The notes: generated from the letters alone by a model not told the origin. Counted from the first letter of the stretch, positions 19,046 to 28,355 are shown. The stretch is DNA of 64,000 nucleotides from an uncultured Lachnospiraceae bacterium (GCA_910585005.1 CAJUCN010000004.1:151630-215629), one strand, 5' to 3'. A program made the numbers and translations.

Positions 19046-20749
19046 TTATGCTTTTTTAGTATTTTTTTTCATGAATAGGGTCTGGAAGCCTTCAACTACC
19101 AAAATGACTGCCAAAACTGCCATTGCTGCTGCAAAAATAAGCTGGAACCAATCACCCCATGCCGCAGTACCGCCGGCAATCATGCTAATCTTATTCTTTA
19201 CGGTAATGACCAAACTGGTCAGGGTCGCTGCAAGCATAAATATCATTGGTATGTAGAACATTTTATTGTTTTTGCCTGCATTGCCGAGCCATGCTGCTAC
19301 TGCCATGAGGGCGATACCTGCAAGCAATTGGTTTGCTGCGCCAAATAATCCCCAAATCTGGCTTAAACTTAACCCGCCAAGTACGCAGCCAATCATAACC
19401 ATGATTCCAGTACCTACAAGTGGGTGTGCCAAAGCTTTCCGAACTCCCGAAGCATCCTTATAGGTCGTTTCGCCCTTCTTTAAGAATAATTCTGAAAACA
19501 TGAAACGGCTTAAACGGGTACCCGTATCCAAACTTGTCAGAGCAAACACAGATACGGCAAGGGTAAGTAATGCATAAATGGTAGCATATACGGTAGTTGT
19601 TTCCGTTCCAAACATAGTTGCAATACCTGCTGCAAAAGCTGCAGAAGGCGAACCAAATTCCCCGCCTGTATATTTATCAAATACCATACCTACTGCGATA
19701 AGCGAAACAATACCCAGAGCGGATTCGATCAGCATAGAACCATAACCAATAGGTTTTGCATCCTTTTCGTTCGCAAGCTGTTTGGAAGAGGTTCCTGTAG
19801 AGATTAGGCTATGGAAACCGGAACATGCACCACAGGCTACCGTGATAAATAGCGTTGGGAATAATGTTCCAATGCCTACCTTCCACCCTGTAAAGGCAGG
19901 GATGGTAAAGGTTGCCGTATGTGTAAAAGCTGAGATAAAAATACCGCCAAGCGCAACAATCATCATGGCATAAAGAAGGAAACTTGATAAATAATCACGA
20001 GGCTGTAACAGGATCCACACAGGTACTAGTGAAGCAACGGTAATATATACACCGATCAATACAATCCATGCCGTACGTCCTAAAATCAGACCAAAGTTCA
20101 GGCCAAGGATAACAATGAAAACGATACCGATAATACCGCCAATTGTAGCGGGAACGGTGCCTACATGCATACGGTTGGTAAGAATACCATAAATAATAGC
20201 CAATACAATGAATAGAACGGAAATCATTGCGGTTGTCTGGCTTCCGGTAGGATTGGCCGTAATGCCAAAGCCGCCATCCGGGGTGAAGAATGTACCTGCC
20301 ACTACGTTTACAAAAGAGGCAATAACCAGAATCAAAACTAACAATGCAAAAATGGTAAACAGTTTCTGTGCGCGCGTTCCCATGGAATCTTTGATGATTT
20401 CACCAACGGATTTTCCTTCATGACGGATGGAAGCAAACAAAGAACCAAAGTCCTGAAGGCCACCAAAGAATATACCGCCAATAATGCACCACAAAAATAC
20501 GGGAACCCACCCAAATACAGAGGCTTGAATAGGCCCATTAATAGGACCTGCTCCTGCAATGGACGAAAAGTGGTGTCCCATTAAAACGATGGGCGGCGCT
20601 GCAACATAGTCAACGCCATCTGCCAGTTCTTCGGCAGGGGTTTTTCTTGAAGGGTCAATTCCCCACTGCTTTGCCAGCCATGAACCGTAAACGACATAGC
20701 CGATAACAAGCAAAACAATTGCGGCAAGAATAATAAGTATTGCTGTCAT
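19046..20749 (-). CDS. cstA: CstA-family carbon starvation / peptide-pyruvate transporter
   Basis: 567 residues with some 15 hydrophobic segments, the short Gram-positive form. Signature stretches: YGSWLAKQWGIDPSRKTPAE, VLMGHHFSSIAGAGPINGP, FGWVPVFLWCIIGGIFFG, GACSGFHSLISTGTSSKQL. CstA-type proteins import peptides or pyruvate. AAAGGAG precedes the ATG. It lies 18 bases after the 165-residue gene and upstream of the second kinase-like gene. Confidence 0.95.
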   Translation of the reverse strand: MTAILIILAAIVLLVIGYVVYGSWLAKQWGIDPSRKTPAEELADGVDYVAAPPIVLMGHHFSSIAGAGPINGPIQASVFGWVPVFLWCIIGGIFFGGLQDFGSLFASIRHEGKSVGEIIKDSMGTRAQKLFTIFALLVLILVIASFVNVVAGTFFTPDGGFGITANPTGSQTTAMISVLFIVLAIIYGILTNRMHVGTVPATIGGIIGIVFIVILGLNFGLILGRTAWIVLIGVYITVASLVPVWILLQPRDYLSSFLLYAMMIVALGGIFISAFTHTATFTIPAFTGWKVGIGTLFPTLFITVACGACSGFHSLISTGTSSKQLANEKDAKPIGYGSMLIESALGIVSLIAVGMVFDKYTGGEFGSPSAAFAAGIATMFGTETTTVYATIYALLTLAVSVFALTSLDTGTRLSRFMFSELFLKKGETTYKDASGVRKALAHPLVGTGIMVMIGCVLGGLSLSQIWGLFGAANQLLAGIALMAVAAWLGNAGKNNKMFYIPMIFMLAATLTSLVITVKNKISMIAGGTAAWGDWFQLIFAAAMAVLAVILVVEGFQTLFMKKNTKKA

Positions 20750-20767
20750 TTTCTTTCTCCTTTACAT

Positions 20768-21265
20768 TTAATCATTTAATATATTGCCAACGAGCTTTTT
20801 TAAACTTTTTCCCATGCGGTTATATGCCGCCCGCCCTGAGGACTGCTCGATTGCAACCAGCCGGTAATTGCTCCATCCCTGAAACCCCAGATGGTAACTT
20901 TGATAATGACGGAGTTTTGAAGCCTTAGTAAAAGCATCTTCCGTGATTTCCTTTGCAACAATAATAAGCGTTATGTCTGTATTACGGTGATTTTTATGAG
21001 GTTTTACCTTTTTCATTCCACTGGACCATGCGGCTTCATCCAAACAGAGAAGTTTTTCACTATCCAGGCATTCTTCTACCGCAAAATAGACATACTCGCA
21101 AGACTCTGCCTCAGAAATTACGGCCCTTTTAACGAGAAAGTACTGTTCATCGTGAGTGTGGAATTCTGCCATGGCTGCAAAAGGCGGATCAACGTTTTCC
21201 TGCTTTATGTTATAATAGACCTGGAAAGAACTATATAATTTCTCTAAAATTTCATTGATGCTCAT
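20768..21265 (-). CDS. conserved hypothetical protein upstream of cstA
   Basis: 165 residues, soluble by sequence, mixed alpha/beta. No family was recognised. The first 60 residues include YNIKQENVDPPFAAMAEFHTH; later segments are YVYFAVEECLDSEKLL and LIIVAKEITEDAF, with basic C-terminal text. It is 18 bases from cstA, so it is co-transcribed and may influence the transporter. It is not one of the two-component regulators often seen with cstA. AGGAGAG lies before the ATG. Confidence 0.75.
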   Translation of the reverse strand: MSINEILEKLYSSFQVYYNIKQENVDPPFAAMAEFHTHDEQYFLVKRAVISEAESCEYVYFAVEECLDSEKLLCLDEAAWSSGMKKVKPHKNHRNTDITLIIVAKEITEDAFTKASKLRHYQSYHLGFQGWSNYRLVAIEQSSGRAAYNRMGKSLKKLVGNILND

Positions 21266-21298
21266 AGCAGGCCACTCTCCTATTGCTGTCTAAAAACA

Positions 21299-21331
21299 CA
21301 AAAAAACAGGCATCCGCAAAGGGATACCTGT
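21299..21331 (-). terminator. leader terminator (possible attenuator) ahead of the cstA operon
   Basis: Minus strand ACAGGTATCC-cuuugc-GGATGCCTGT (21331-21306, one G-U wobble) then seven T. It is downstream of the -10/-35 site at 21371-21399 and 34 bases before the first gene, so it would stop the operon transcript early unless prevented. A GGATAC at 21358-21353 can pair with the GTATCC of the first arm and would break the terminator. Confidence 0.75.
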
Positions 21332-21370
21332 AACCTTCCTAAATACGTCTTTGTATCCTTTTCATTAATA

Positions 21371-21399
21371 ATTATACGCATACAAAGGTTAAAAAACAA
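21371..21399 (-). promoter_or_regulatory. promoter of the cstA operon
   Basis: Minus strand TTGTTT (21399-21394), 17-base spacer, TATAAT (21376-21371). Transcription would begin near 21363, giving a leader of roughly 98 bases. Confidence 0.75.
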
Positions 21400-21483
21400 G
21401 TATTTTCTACATAAAAATTTTATAAATGTTTATAATTATTTAACAATCTGTTTATTGTGTGTATAAAAAAACAAAACAATAAC

Positions 21484-22401
21484 CTACTTTTCTGACAATC
21501 TTTTTAGGAGATTTACAAAATATTCCGGTAATGGCGCACTTGTCTCTATGTATTTGCCTGTAACGGGATGCTTAAAACCCAGGATCCCTGCATGAAGTGT
21601 CTGTCCTGTCAGATTGTAAGGATTCCCCTTGGCTCCATACACCAGATCTCCCAAAAGCGGGTGTCCAAGATGTGCCATATGAACCCGGATCTGATGGGTA
21701 CGTCCTGTCTCTAATATACATTCAATATAGGTGGCATTTTGAAAATATTGTAAAACCCGGTAATGGGTAACCGCATCCTTCCCGCCTTTATCTATGACCG
21801 CCATTTTCTTACGGTCTATAGGATGACGTCCAATCAATGTATGAACGGTTCCTTCTTCTTTTTTTAATATCCCATGTATGATTGCCTGATATTTCCTGAC
21901 AATGGTATGATCTTTCAATTGCCGTGCAATCTCATTATGGGCATAGTCATTCTTACAGGCAATGATGGACCCGGTGGTATCCCGATCAATCCGATGAACG
22001 ATTCCCGGCCTTAAAACCCCGTTAATGCCACTGAGCTCATTGCCACAATGGTACATAAGTGCATTGACCAGCGTACCTTCATAGTGTCCAGGTGCTGGGT
22101 GCACTACCATTCCCTTTGGCTTATCAATTACAATCACATCCCGGTCTTCATAGAGAATGGATAAGGGAATCTTTTCAGGCTGAATATCCGGAGTGATTGA
22201 TGGAGGAAGCACGAGTTTTATTTTATCGTCAACGCTGACGCGGAAACTTGGTTTGACAGTTTGGGCATTTACAGTAATAGCCTCACTTGCCAATAGTTTT
22301 TGGATATAAGAACGGGACAAAGAATCGATAAGCATATTCAAACACTTATCGATTCTCTCTCCATCTAATTCTTCAGTTACAGTAAAATGAAATTCTTTCA
22401 T
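21484..22401 (-). CDS. RluA-family 23S rRNA pseudouridine synthase
   Basis: 305 residues. An S4 RNA-binding domain (about 12-75) then the RluA catalytic core with Asp139 in HRIDRDTTG and a downstream GRTHQIRVHMAHLGHPLLGD motif. RluD-type length and domain order. In the same direction as lspA and aroB, 20 bases after lspA. Confidence 0.94.
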   Translation of the reverse strand: MKEFHFTVTEELDGERIDKCLNMLIDSLSRSYIQKLLASEAITVNAQTVKPSFRVSVDDKIKLVLPPSITPDIQPEKIPLSILYEDRDVIVIDKPKGMVVHPAPGHYEGTLVNALMYHCGNELSGINGVLRPGIVHRIDRDTTGSIIACKNDYAHNEIARQLKDHTIVRKYQAIIHGILKKEEGTVHTLIGRHPIDRKKMAVIDKGGKDAVTHYRVLQYFQNATYIECILETGRTHQIRVHMAHLGHPLLGDLVYGAKGNPYNLTGQTLHAGILGFKHPVTGKYIETSAPLPEYFVNLLKRLSEK

Positions 22402-22421
22402 AAAACTTTTCCACCAGAAAT

Positions 22422-22949
22422 TTATTTTAACTCTCTAAACTTTTTTTGGTTAAAGCTAAGGAAATTGAAATCATTTTCTTTATATACAAACAGAACCTGA
22501 AAGATCAACAATACAGTAGAAAATGTCACATACATATCCGCAACATTAAAAATTGGAAAGTTGATCAGGGCGATATAAATAAAATCTACAACGTAATCAA
22601 ATCTTAGCCTGTCTATGAGGTTTCCGATGGCGCCGCCGGCTATCATTACAAGAAGGATATGGAGTTTAAAATATTTTTCTTTCTGAGGCGCTTTTACCAG
22701 GACATATGCAATTACGCAAAGGAATATAACCGCGACAAAAACAAAAAAAATCTTCTGGTTTTGAAGCATTCCAAATGCAGCGCCCCGGTTTTCAAGATAA
22801 TTAAACTCAAGCACTCCGTTGATAATATTAAATGCCGGCTGATTTTTCAATTTTTGAACTGCAATATATTTAGTATATTGATCAATTGCTACTAAGAAAA
22901 TCAGAATGATAATATCCAAAAGCATTTGAAACGTTTTTCTTTTTTTCAT
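22422..22949 (-). CDS. lspA: lipoprotein signal peptidase
   Basis: 175 residues, four membrane helices. Catalytic Asp113 (GNLIDR) and Asp138 (NVADMY) are both present, and the N-terminal AIDQYTK and NRGAAFG motifs are standard. LspA cleaves prolipoproteins such as LivJ. Separated by 2 bases from aroB. Confidence 0.96.
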   Translation of the reverse strand: MKKRKTFQMLLDIIILIFLVAIDQYTKYIAVQKLKNQPAFNIINGVLEFNYLENRGAAFGMLQNQKIFFVFVAVIFLCVIAYVLVKAPQKEKYFKLHILLVMIAGGAIGNLIDRLRFDYVVDFIYIALINFPIFNVADMYVTFSTVLLIFQVLFVYKENDFNFLSFNQKKFRELK

Positions 22950-22951
22950 AG

Positions 22952-24055
22952 TTACTCATTCTCTTCCATATAATGTATTTCGGATAGGGCATTTAAGATC
23001 TCCTCATCCGTTACGTTCCTATCAATGACAGCCTTCCCCACTTTTTTCAGAAGGATAAATTTAATAGATTCACCTTCCACTTTTTTGTCTGACTTGGTCA
23101 GTCTAAGTATTTCCTCACAATCGATATCATCTATCGTTATCGGCAGGTAAAAGGGAACAAACATGTCACGGATTTCGTAATACTCTTCCATAGACAACCA
23201 TTCGTGTTTCCAGGAAATATAAGCGGCAGCTACACAACCTAAGGCGACGCATTCGCCATGGGTCAACATGAAATTTTTGTATTTTTCAATTGCATGTCCA
23301 ATAGTATGCCCAAAATTAAGTAATGCACGATCTCCTTTTTCGGTAGGGTCTTTTTCTACCACAAGTTTTTTGATCATACAGCTTCTCTGAATCATTTCAA
23401 GCAGCGTTTCAAGCTCACGATCACATATCTCATACATGTTTTCGATCAACCATTCATAAAAGGAACTATCTTTGATAAGGCCATGCTTCATTACCTCTGC
23501 AAATCCGCTATAAAATTGCCGGTCCTCTAATGTTTTTAGGGTACCTACATTCATAAAGACCAATTTGGGCATATAGAAAGCCCCTACCATATTTTTGTAT
23601 CCATCAAAATCAACGCCAGTTTTCCCGCCGATACTGGAATCTGCCTGGGCCAGTAAAGTAGTGGGAATCTGCACAAAATCTATTCCCCGAAGATAGGTGG
23701 CGGCAACATATCCTGTGATGTCTCCGACAACGCCTCCGCCCAATGCAATGAGCAGATCCTTCCTGTCAAACTTCTCTTTTATCAAGAAAGTATAGATCGA
23801 TTTTACCGTATCCAGAGTTTTATTTTCTTCTCCTGCATCAAAGGAAAACAGTACATTTTTACGGCAGTTCCCTTCTAACAGCCCCATCACTTCATCGCCA
23901 TATAAGGACTTCACATGGCTGTCTGTTACGATACCTATTTTTCTATCTGTAATCAAAAGCTGCTTTAATTCTTCCAATAGATCTTCAAAGCTAGTGGAAA
24001 AAACAATATCATAGCAGGGCTTTTTTTCATATAAAATATTCATTCGACCGCTCAT
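22952..24055 (-). CDS. aroB: 3-dehydroquinate synthase
   Basis: 367 residues. NAD-binding GGGVVGDITGYVAATYLRG, TTLLAQADSSIGGKTGVD, FAEVMKHGLI and FGHTIGHAIE (metal-binding His) are canonical. AroB makes dehydroquinate in the shikimate pathway. The start at 24055 is preferred, since GAAAGGA then sits 8 bases before it; the first in-frame ATG at 24064 overlaps that site. Confidence 0.95.
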   Translation of the reverse strand: MSGRMNILYEKKPCYDIVFSTSFEDLLEELKQLLITDRKIGIVTDSHVKSLYGDEVMGLLEGNCRKNVLFSFDAGEENKTLDTVKSIYTFLIKEKFDRKDLLIALGGGVVGDITGYVAATYLRGIDFVQIPTTLLAQADSSIGGKTGVDFDGYKNMVGAFYMPKLVFMNVGTLKTLEDRQFYSGFAEVMKHGLIKDSSFYEWLIENMYEICDRELETLLEMIQRSCMIKKLVVEKDPTEKGDRALLNFGHTIGHAIEKYKNFMLTHGECVALGCVAAAYISWKHEWLSMEEYYEIRDMFVPFYLPITIDDIDCEEILRLTKSDKKVEGESIKFILLKKVGKAVIDRNVTDEEILNALSEIHYMEENE

Positions 24056-24078
24056 TTTAGCCATCCTTTCTATTTGAA

Positions 24079-24109
24079 AAACTTCCTGCCCATGACAGGA
24101 AGTTTTCGG
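24079..24109 (-). terminator. terminator after sepF
   Basis: Perfect 9-bp stem AACTTCCTG / CAGGAAGTT (24080-24088 with 24095-24103), 6-base loop. On the minus strand the text after the stem is TTTTTCAAAT. It separates sepF from the aroB-lspA unit. Confidence 0.85.
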
Positions 24110-24124
24110 TTATTCATCTGTATT

Positions 24125-24625
24125 TCAAATTCCATTATTGATCGGTACATCGAAAGAGCCTGACAATATTTCTTGAAAATCACCGGAAATATCCACAATC
24201 GCAGGTGTGATAATAAATATGTAATGTGAGATTTTTTGAAGATTGCCACTTATTGCAAAACAGGAACCTGAAGTAAAATCAATAATTCGCTGGGCAATGT
24301 CAACATCGAGTCCTTCCAAATTAAGCACCACAGTCCTGTTTGCCAGAAGGGTTTCTGTAATTTCCCTTGCATCTTCAATTGATGTGGGCTTGATCACACA
24401 TACCTCCATACCGTTTCCTGTTTTCTTAGTTTGACGCATAGGTGTTACTTTTGGGGTTGTCTTTTTGACCGGCCTGTCCTCTTCTATACTTATATCTTCT
24501 TTTACCGCAATTTGTTTTTGAGGTTTATTATCTACTGGTTCATCATCATAATAATCGTCATCATAAAAGTCGTCATCATCTTCATTCAATTTCATGTAAT
24601 TGAGGAACTTGTCCATTACTCCCAT
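24125..24625 (-). CDS. sepF: cell division protein SepF
   Basis: 166 residues. A short membrane-targeting amphipathic N-terminus (MGVMDKFLNYMKL), a very acidic Asp/Tyr-rich linker, and the SepF core (about 75-166: ITETLLANRTVVLNLEGL, DIAQRIIDFTSGSCFAI). SepF bundles FtsZ filaments and tethers them to the membrane. 14 bases after yggS, an order common in Firmicutes. Confidence 0.95.
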   Translation of the reverse strand: MGVMDKFLNYMKLNEDDDDFYDDDYYDDEPVDNKPQKQIAVKEDISIEEDRPVKKTTPKVTPMRQTKKTGNGMEVCVIKPTSIEDAREITETLLANRTVVLNLEGLDVDIAQRIIDFTSGSCFAISGNLQKISHYIFIITPAIVDISGDFQEILSGSFDVPINNGI

Positions 24626-24638
24626 TTTACATCACTCC

Positions 24639-25331
24639 TTATACATCATACTGGCGCTGGCCAAAGATTCCGGTGCCGACCCGTACTATAGTGGCCCCCT
24701 CTTTGATAGCAACCATATAATCGCCTGTCATTCCCATTGACAGAACATTCATACTAACATTATCAATGTTTTTATTACTTATGTCAACAGCTAATTGTCT
24801 TAGAATTTCAAAATACGGTTTATTTTCTTCTGGATTTTCTACATACGGGGCTATTGTCATCAGTCCCTTAATCTGTATATTGGGAAGAAGGGAAACCTGG
24901 CGGATCAGAGATAAGGAATCATCAACGCTTACCCCGAATTTGCTGTCTTCCTGAGAAACATTCACTTCAATCAAAATAGCTGCTTCTACGTCCTTTTTTA
25001 CTGCTTCACGGCTGATCTCTTCTGCCAGACGCAGAGAGTCTACGCTGTGGATCAAAGCCACTTTATCAACAATATATTTCACTTTATTGCGTTGGAGATG
25101 CCCGATCATATGCCATTTGATATCCTTCGGCATGGCTTCATATTTAGAAACTAATTCCTGAACTTTATTTTCTCCAAAGTGGCGGCATCCGCACTCATAT
25201 GCTTCCATCAGTAAATCAATCGGTTTTGTTTTGCTAACGGCAACCAATGTGACTTCTTCTTCATTTTTTCCTGCCATTTGACAGGCCATTTTTATGTTTT
25301 CCTGTACGGTTGTTAAGTTTTCTTTGATCAT
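24639..25331 (-). CDS. yggS: YggS-family PLP homeostasis protein
   Basis: 230 residues, TIM-barrel. PLP lysine is Lys34 in LVAVSKTKP; FGENKVQEL, WHMIGHLQRNK, LIEVNVSQEDSKFGV and LSMGMTGDY follow as in all members. It buffers free pyridoxal phosphate. Located between the HlyD-like gene and sepF, as in many Firmicutes. Confidence 0.96.
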   Translation of the reverse strand: MIKENLTTVQENIKMACQMAGKNEEEVTLVAVSKTKPIDLLMEAYECGCRHFGENKVQELVSKYEAMPKDIKWHMIGHLQRNKVKYIVDKVALIHSVDSLRLAEEISREAVKKDVEAAILIEVNVSQEDSKFGVSVDDSLSLIRQVSLLPNIQIKGLMTIAPYVENPEENKPYFEILRQLAVDISNKNIDNVSMNVLSMGMTGDYMVAIKEGATIVRVGTGIFGQRQYDV

Positions 25332-25351
25332 TCGTTTGGCCTTTCCATTGA

Positions 25352-26746
25352 TTACTCATAAATAAACTCGTCATCCACCACGGTAGTTGCATCCAACACG
25401 ATATAATCATATACGCTAAGTCCGTATTGGGTATTGGATTTCACAATGGAATACTCATCGTTATGATATAAAACATTGATCTGTTTAAAATCAGCATACC
25501 CTTTATTGATATTATACACGCCGGTCAAACTGCCCCGTTTACTGATGGCATACTTTTCTGTAGATTCTGGCTTTATGATGTGGTTCCCGATCCGAAGAAC
25601 CATATCATCCAGATAATATTCTTCTTCCGTTTCCCCATAGATGGTGGTTTCCACAAATTCTGTGGTAGGTGTGCCATCTTCCTTGTAGGTTTCCAGCATA
25701 ACACCATAATTGTTAGAGTTTCCCCCTTTGGTGACATAATCTTTAGGAACAATAAAAAATTCCTTTTCGATAATTGCCGAATTAGGGACTTTTAGGCCGG
25801 TCTCGTCTTCTAAGATCAATTCAATATCAATAAAGCGGTCTGTGCAAAAAGTTACCATGGAATTATTAAAGGTAAGCTTAACAAAAATATCCCCACTTTC
25901 GCTGGTGTAAGTTGACACTTCCCCCCAGGACGTATCTTGATTTTTTAAAAATCTTACCAAAACAAACTTTTTATTTAATAATTCTTCCGCCTTGGCCTGA
26001 TCTGTCATGATTACAATGGACCAGTCTTCCTTTGTAGAAAGTTTATATACAGGATCTCCCTCTGCAATCAGTTCATTACTGATAAGCTGTGTTTTTTCAT
26101 ATTCTCTCGCATTAAAGTCTTCTTTGGTAAGCTGTTCTATTGTTTTTTCTTCATAACCATCTACGGAATAAACCACGATCCCTGTATCAGGGGAATTGCA
26201 AAAAGAAATTAGTTCGGCAATACCCGATTGATTGATTGCATCTATATTTTCCAATATGTTGGCATTGGCAAGTTTTAGTACCGTTCCCTGAACAGTATAC
26301 TTGAAATCATAGACGGAAGAAAAATATTCCTGGTCAAAATTATTGATAAAACCAAGGATCTCGGATTTTAGTTCTGCAAGGTCTTTGCTGGTAAGAGTAT
26401 TTCCGGCTACATCCGTATTCAAATAGTCCGCAAGCCTGCCGGACTGGTCTAATGTATAAACAAGGTTTCCTACTCCTACACGTTCCCCTTCACGGGCATA
26501 ATAATTTACATACCCTGCCTGAGTTGCCGTAATGATCTCTTCCTCACGCAGCGCAATCCCCTGGTAAATATTGTTTGTTGAAAGGGAACCCATCAGTACC
26601 TGATGGCCTTCAATGTGTTTTTGCGTAAAATACATAAATATACAGATAATAATATATACAAAAATAACAGCAAAAATAACCATGCCAATATTTAAGTTAA
26701 GTGGTTTACGGTATTTAACTATCTTATTATTTCTATCCTGTTCCAA
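25352..26746 (-). CDS. HlyD-like membrane-anchored protein
   Basis: 464 residues beginning at TTG 26746, 8 bases after GGAG. One N-terminal membrane helix (about 18-40), a long extracellular part with HlyD-like beta elements (a barrel-sandwich around 60-110: AGYVNYYAREGERVGVGNLVYTLDQ, and a late beta-barrel). Databases usually name this family after HlyD efflux adaptors, but no ABC or RND partner gene is nearby; the neighbours are yggS and sepF. A role in the envelope at the division site is possible but unproven. Confidence 0.8.
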   Translation of the reverse strand: MEQDRNNKIVKYRKPLNLNIGMVIFAVIFVYIIICIFMYFTQKHIEGHQVLMGSLSTNNIYQGIALREEEIITATQAGYVNYYAREGERVGVGNLVYTLDQSGRLADYLNTDVAGNTLTSKDLAELKSEILGFINNFDQEYFSSVYDFKYTVQGTVLKLANANILENIDAINQSGIAELISFCNSPDTGIVVYSVDGYEEKTIEQLTKEDFNAREYEKTQLISNELIAEGDPVYKLSTKEDWSIVIMTDQAKAEELLNKKFVLVRFLKNQDTSWGEVSTYTSESGDIFVKLTFNNSMVTFCTDRFIDIELILEDETGLKVPNSAIIEKEFFIVPKDYVTKGGNSNNYGVMLETYKEDGTPTTEFVETTIYGETEEEYYLDDMVLRIGNHIIKPESTEKYAISKRGSLTGVYNINKGYADFKQINVLYHNDEYSIVKSNTQYGLSVYDYIVLDATTVVDDEFIYE

Positions 26747-26792
26747 AGCTTAAACTCCAAAAGAATGATTATAACAGTTTTCCATCTGATAA

Positions 26793-26821
26793 AAAACCCC
26801 CGGAGTTATCCGGGGGTTTTA
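26793..26821. terminator. terminator after the small P-loop gene
   Basis: Perfect 9-bp stem ACCCCCGGA / TCCGGGGGT (26796-26804 with 26809-26817), flanked by A and T runs, so active on both strands. It lies between two minus-strand genes. Confidence 0.9.
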
Positions 26822-26864
26822 TGTAATTCACGTCACTAGAATCCTTGAAAGATATGGATCCTAC

Positions 26865-27284
26865 TTATAGAGAAACAATAATTTTATCTGCAACAGAAGC
26901 CGGAAGTTCCTCTTTATCTAACGAAATGCTCACGATAAAATCAACCCCGAATGCTCCACTGATTTTTTCAAGCTTATTAAGAATCGGTTCTATCTTACCA
27001 TCTTCAACGCATGCAATCTTTAAAAAACTGTCGAAATACATTTGCTCCAAATCATGATCTTGTGAAATGATTCCACAGACAAATCCAATGAACTCATCTG
27101 AATCGCTAACCATGTAAGATGAAACATCAATCAGTCTGACTTTATTATTCAATTCGTACATATGCTTCGTACTTTTATCCAGATATACAATATTTCCGGA
27201 TACACTAAGTATCTCATTATTCACCTTATCTAATAAATGTTTTGTCTTACCTTTCCCCTTTTTTCCGACAATTAACTGAACCAT
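26865..27284 (-). CDS. small P-loop NTPase-like protein
   Basis: 139 residues. A Walker A motif at the very start, GKKGKGKTKHLL (residues 7-18, Lys13), and a strand NIVYLDKSTKHMYELN. No convincing Walker B (only SISLDKEEL). Similar proteins in Clostridia are loosely labelled 'twitching motility protein PilT', which this is too short to be. AGGAGGG precedes ATG. It has its own promoter and terminator, so it is a single-gene unit between HlyD-like and carboxypeptidase genes. Function unknown. Confidence 0.75.
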   Translation of the reverse strand: MVQLIVGKKGKGKTKHLLDKVNNEILSVSGNIVYLDKSTKHMYELNNKVRLIDVSSYMVSDSDEFIGFVCGIISQDHDLEQMYFDSFLKIACVEDGKIEPILNKLEKISGAFGVDFIVSISLDKEELPASVADKIIVSL

Positions 27285-27342
27285 TGGCTAATCCCTCCTG
27301 AAGTATATTGGCTATGTAAACGCTTCAATACGGCCTAAAATT

Positions 27343-27371
27343 ATTATAAGTGATTGCAGTACAAAAAACAA
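27343..27371 (-). promoter_or_regulatory. promoter of the small P-loop gene
   Basis: Minus strand TTGTTT (27371-27366), 17-base spacer, TATAAT (27348-27343), about 60 bases before the start codon. Confidence 0.75.
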
Positions 27372-27374
27372 CTG

Positions 27375-28355
27375 TTAATTAACTATTTCACTCAACAAAT
27401 CTGTCATCTGTTCATAAAGCGCGTCACTTCCTTCTGAACGCATAATGACGGATATATATGGGTTGCTGGAAGAATCCCTTGAAATCAATATCAGACAGTT
27501 TCCAGCAGCATTGGTGGTTCCTGTTTTTCCGCCTAACACGGTAACGCCTCCAGGCGGTTCCGCCACTCCACGGATGTAAGCGTTGGTGTTATTGACTGAA
27601 ATTTCTTTTTCAGCCCCATTTTTATCATAGTAAACGGTAGAATAGCTGTCCATTTGGATAATTTCATTAAATAGCTGGTATTTTACCGCTTCATTCATGA
27701 TCAGATACATATCATAAACCGTGGTATAATGATTATCATCTGGAAGCCCATGGGGATTTGAAAAGTGGGAATTTGTAGCTCCAAGTTCCCGGGCTTCCTG
27801 GTTCATCATCTCCATGAAACCTTCCAACGACCCTCCTACCCCTTCTGCAACCATAACGGCAACATCGTTAGCCGAGTTGATCAAAAGAAGATGAAGCGCC
27901 TGATTGAGGGTCATTTGATCCCCTTCTTTTACGCCGCATACTTGTGCGCCAGATTCTAAGATCCTTACGTTGCCGGATGCGGTCAGTTTCATATCAATCG
28001 ATCCATGTTTGATCGCGACTAGCGCCGTCAGTACTTTGGTTAAGCTGGCTGGGTATAATTTTTCGTGGACATTTTTGGCGTAAAGGGTTTCGCTGTGGTT
28101 TAGATCAAACAACGCCGCCCCGGATGCCCTTGACATATCTACGTTTGCAGAGGGAACATCCGTATCCACAACACAGAGGGAATCTGCAAAAGGATCTGCA
28201 AGTTCACTGCTTATCTCTGTGTTGACGATCCGAAAGCTGCTCACCTCGGAAGACGCCATATATGGCATATCATAAGATGTTTTTCCACACCCTGTACAGC
28301 AAACGGACGCTAAGAGCAGGGCAAATGCCTTCACTTTTTTATTTGTACATTTCAC
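27375..28355 (-). CDS. D-alanyl-D-alanine carboxypeptidase (S11 family)
   Basis: 326 residues starting at GTG 28355. Signal peptide with Cys-rich end (VCCTGC, lipobox-like, Cys20/23), then the serine penicillin-binding fold: S104-L-T-K107, S161-A-N163, K277-T-G279. Removes the terminal D-Ala of peptidoglycan stem peptides. Without the C-terminal PBP5-type domain, so a short form. Start overlaps mgsA by 17 bases. Last gene of the shape cluster. Confidence 0.93.
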   Translation of the reverse strand: MKCTNKKVKAFALLLASVCCTGCGKTSYDMPYMASSEVSSFRIVNTEISSELADPFADSLCVVDTDVPSANVDMSRASGAALFDLNHSETLYAKNVHEKLYPASLTKVLTALVAIKHGSIDMKLTASGNVRILESGAQVCGVKEGDQMTLNQALHLLLINSANDVAVMVAEGVGGSLEGFMEMMNQEARELGATNSHFSNPHGLPDDNHYTTVYDMYLIMNEAVKYQLFNEIIQMDSYSTVYYDKNGAEKEISVNNTNAYIRGVAEPPGGVTVLGGKTGTTNAAGNCLILISRDSSSNPYISVIMRSEGSDALYEQMTDLLSEIVN

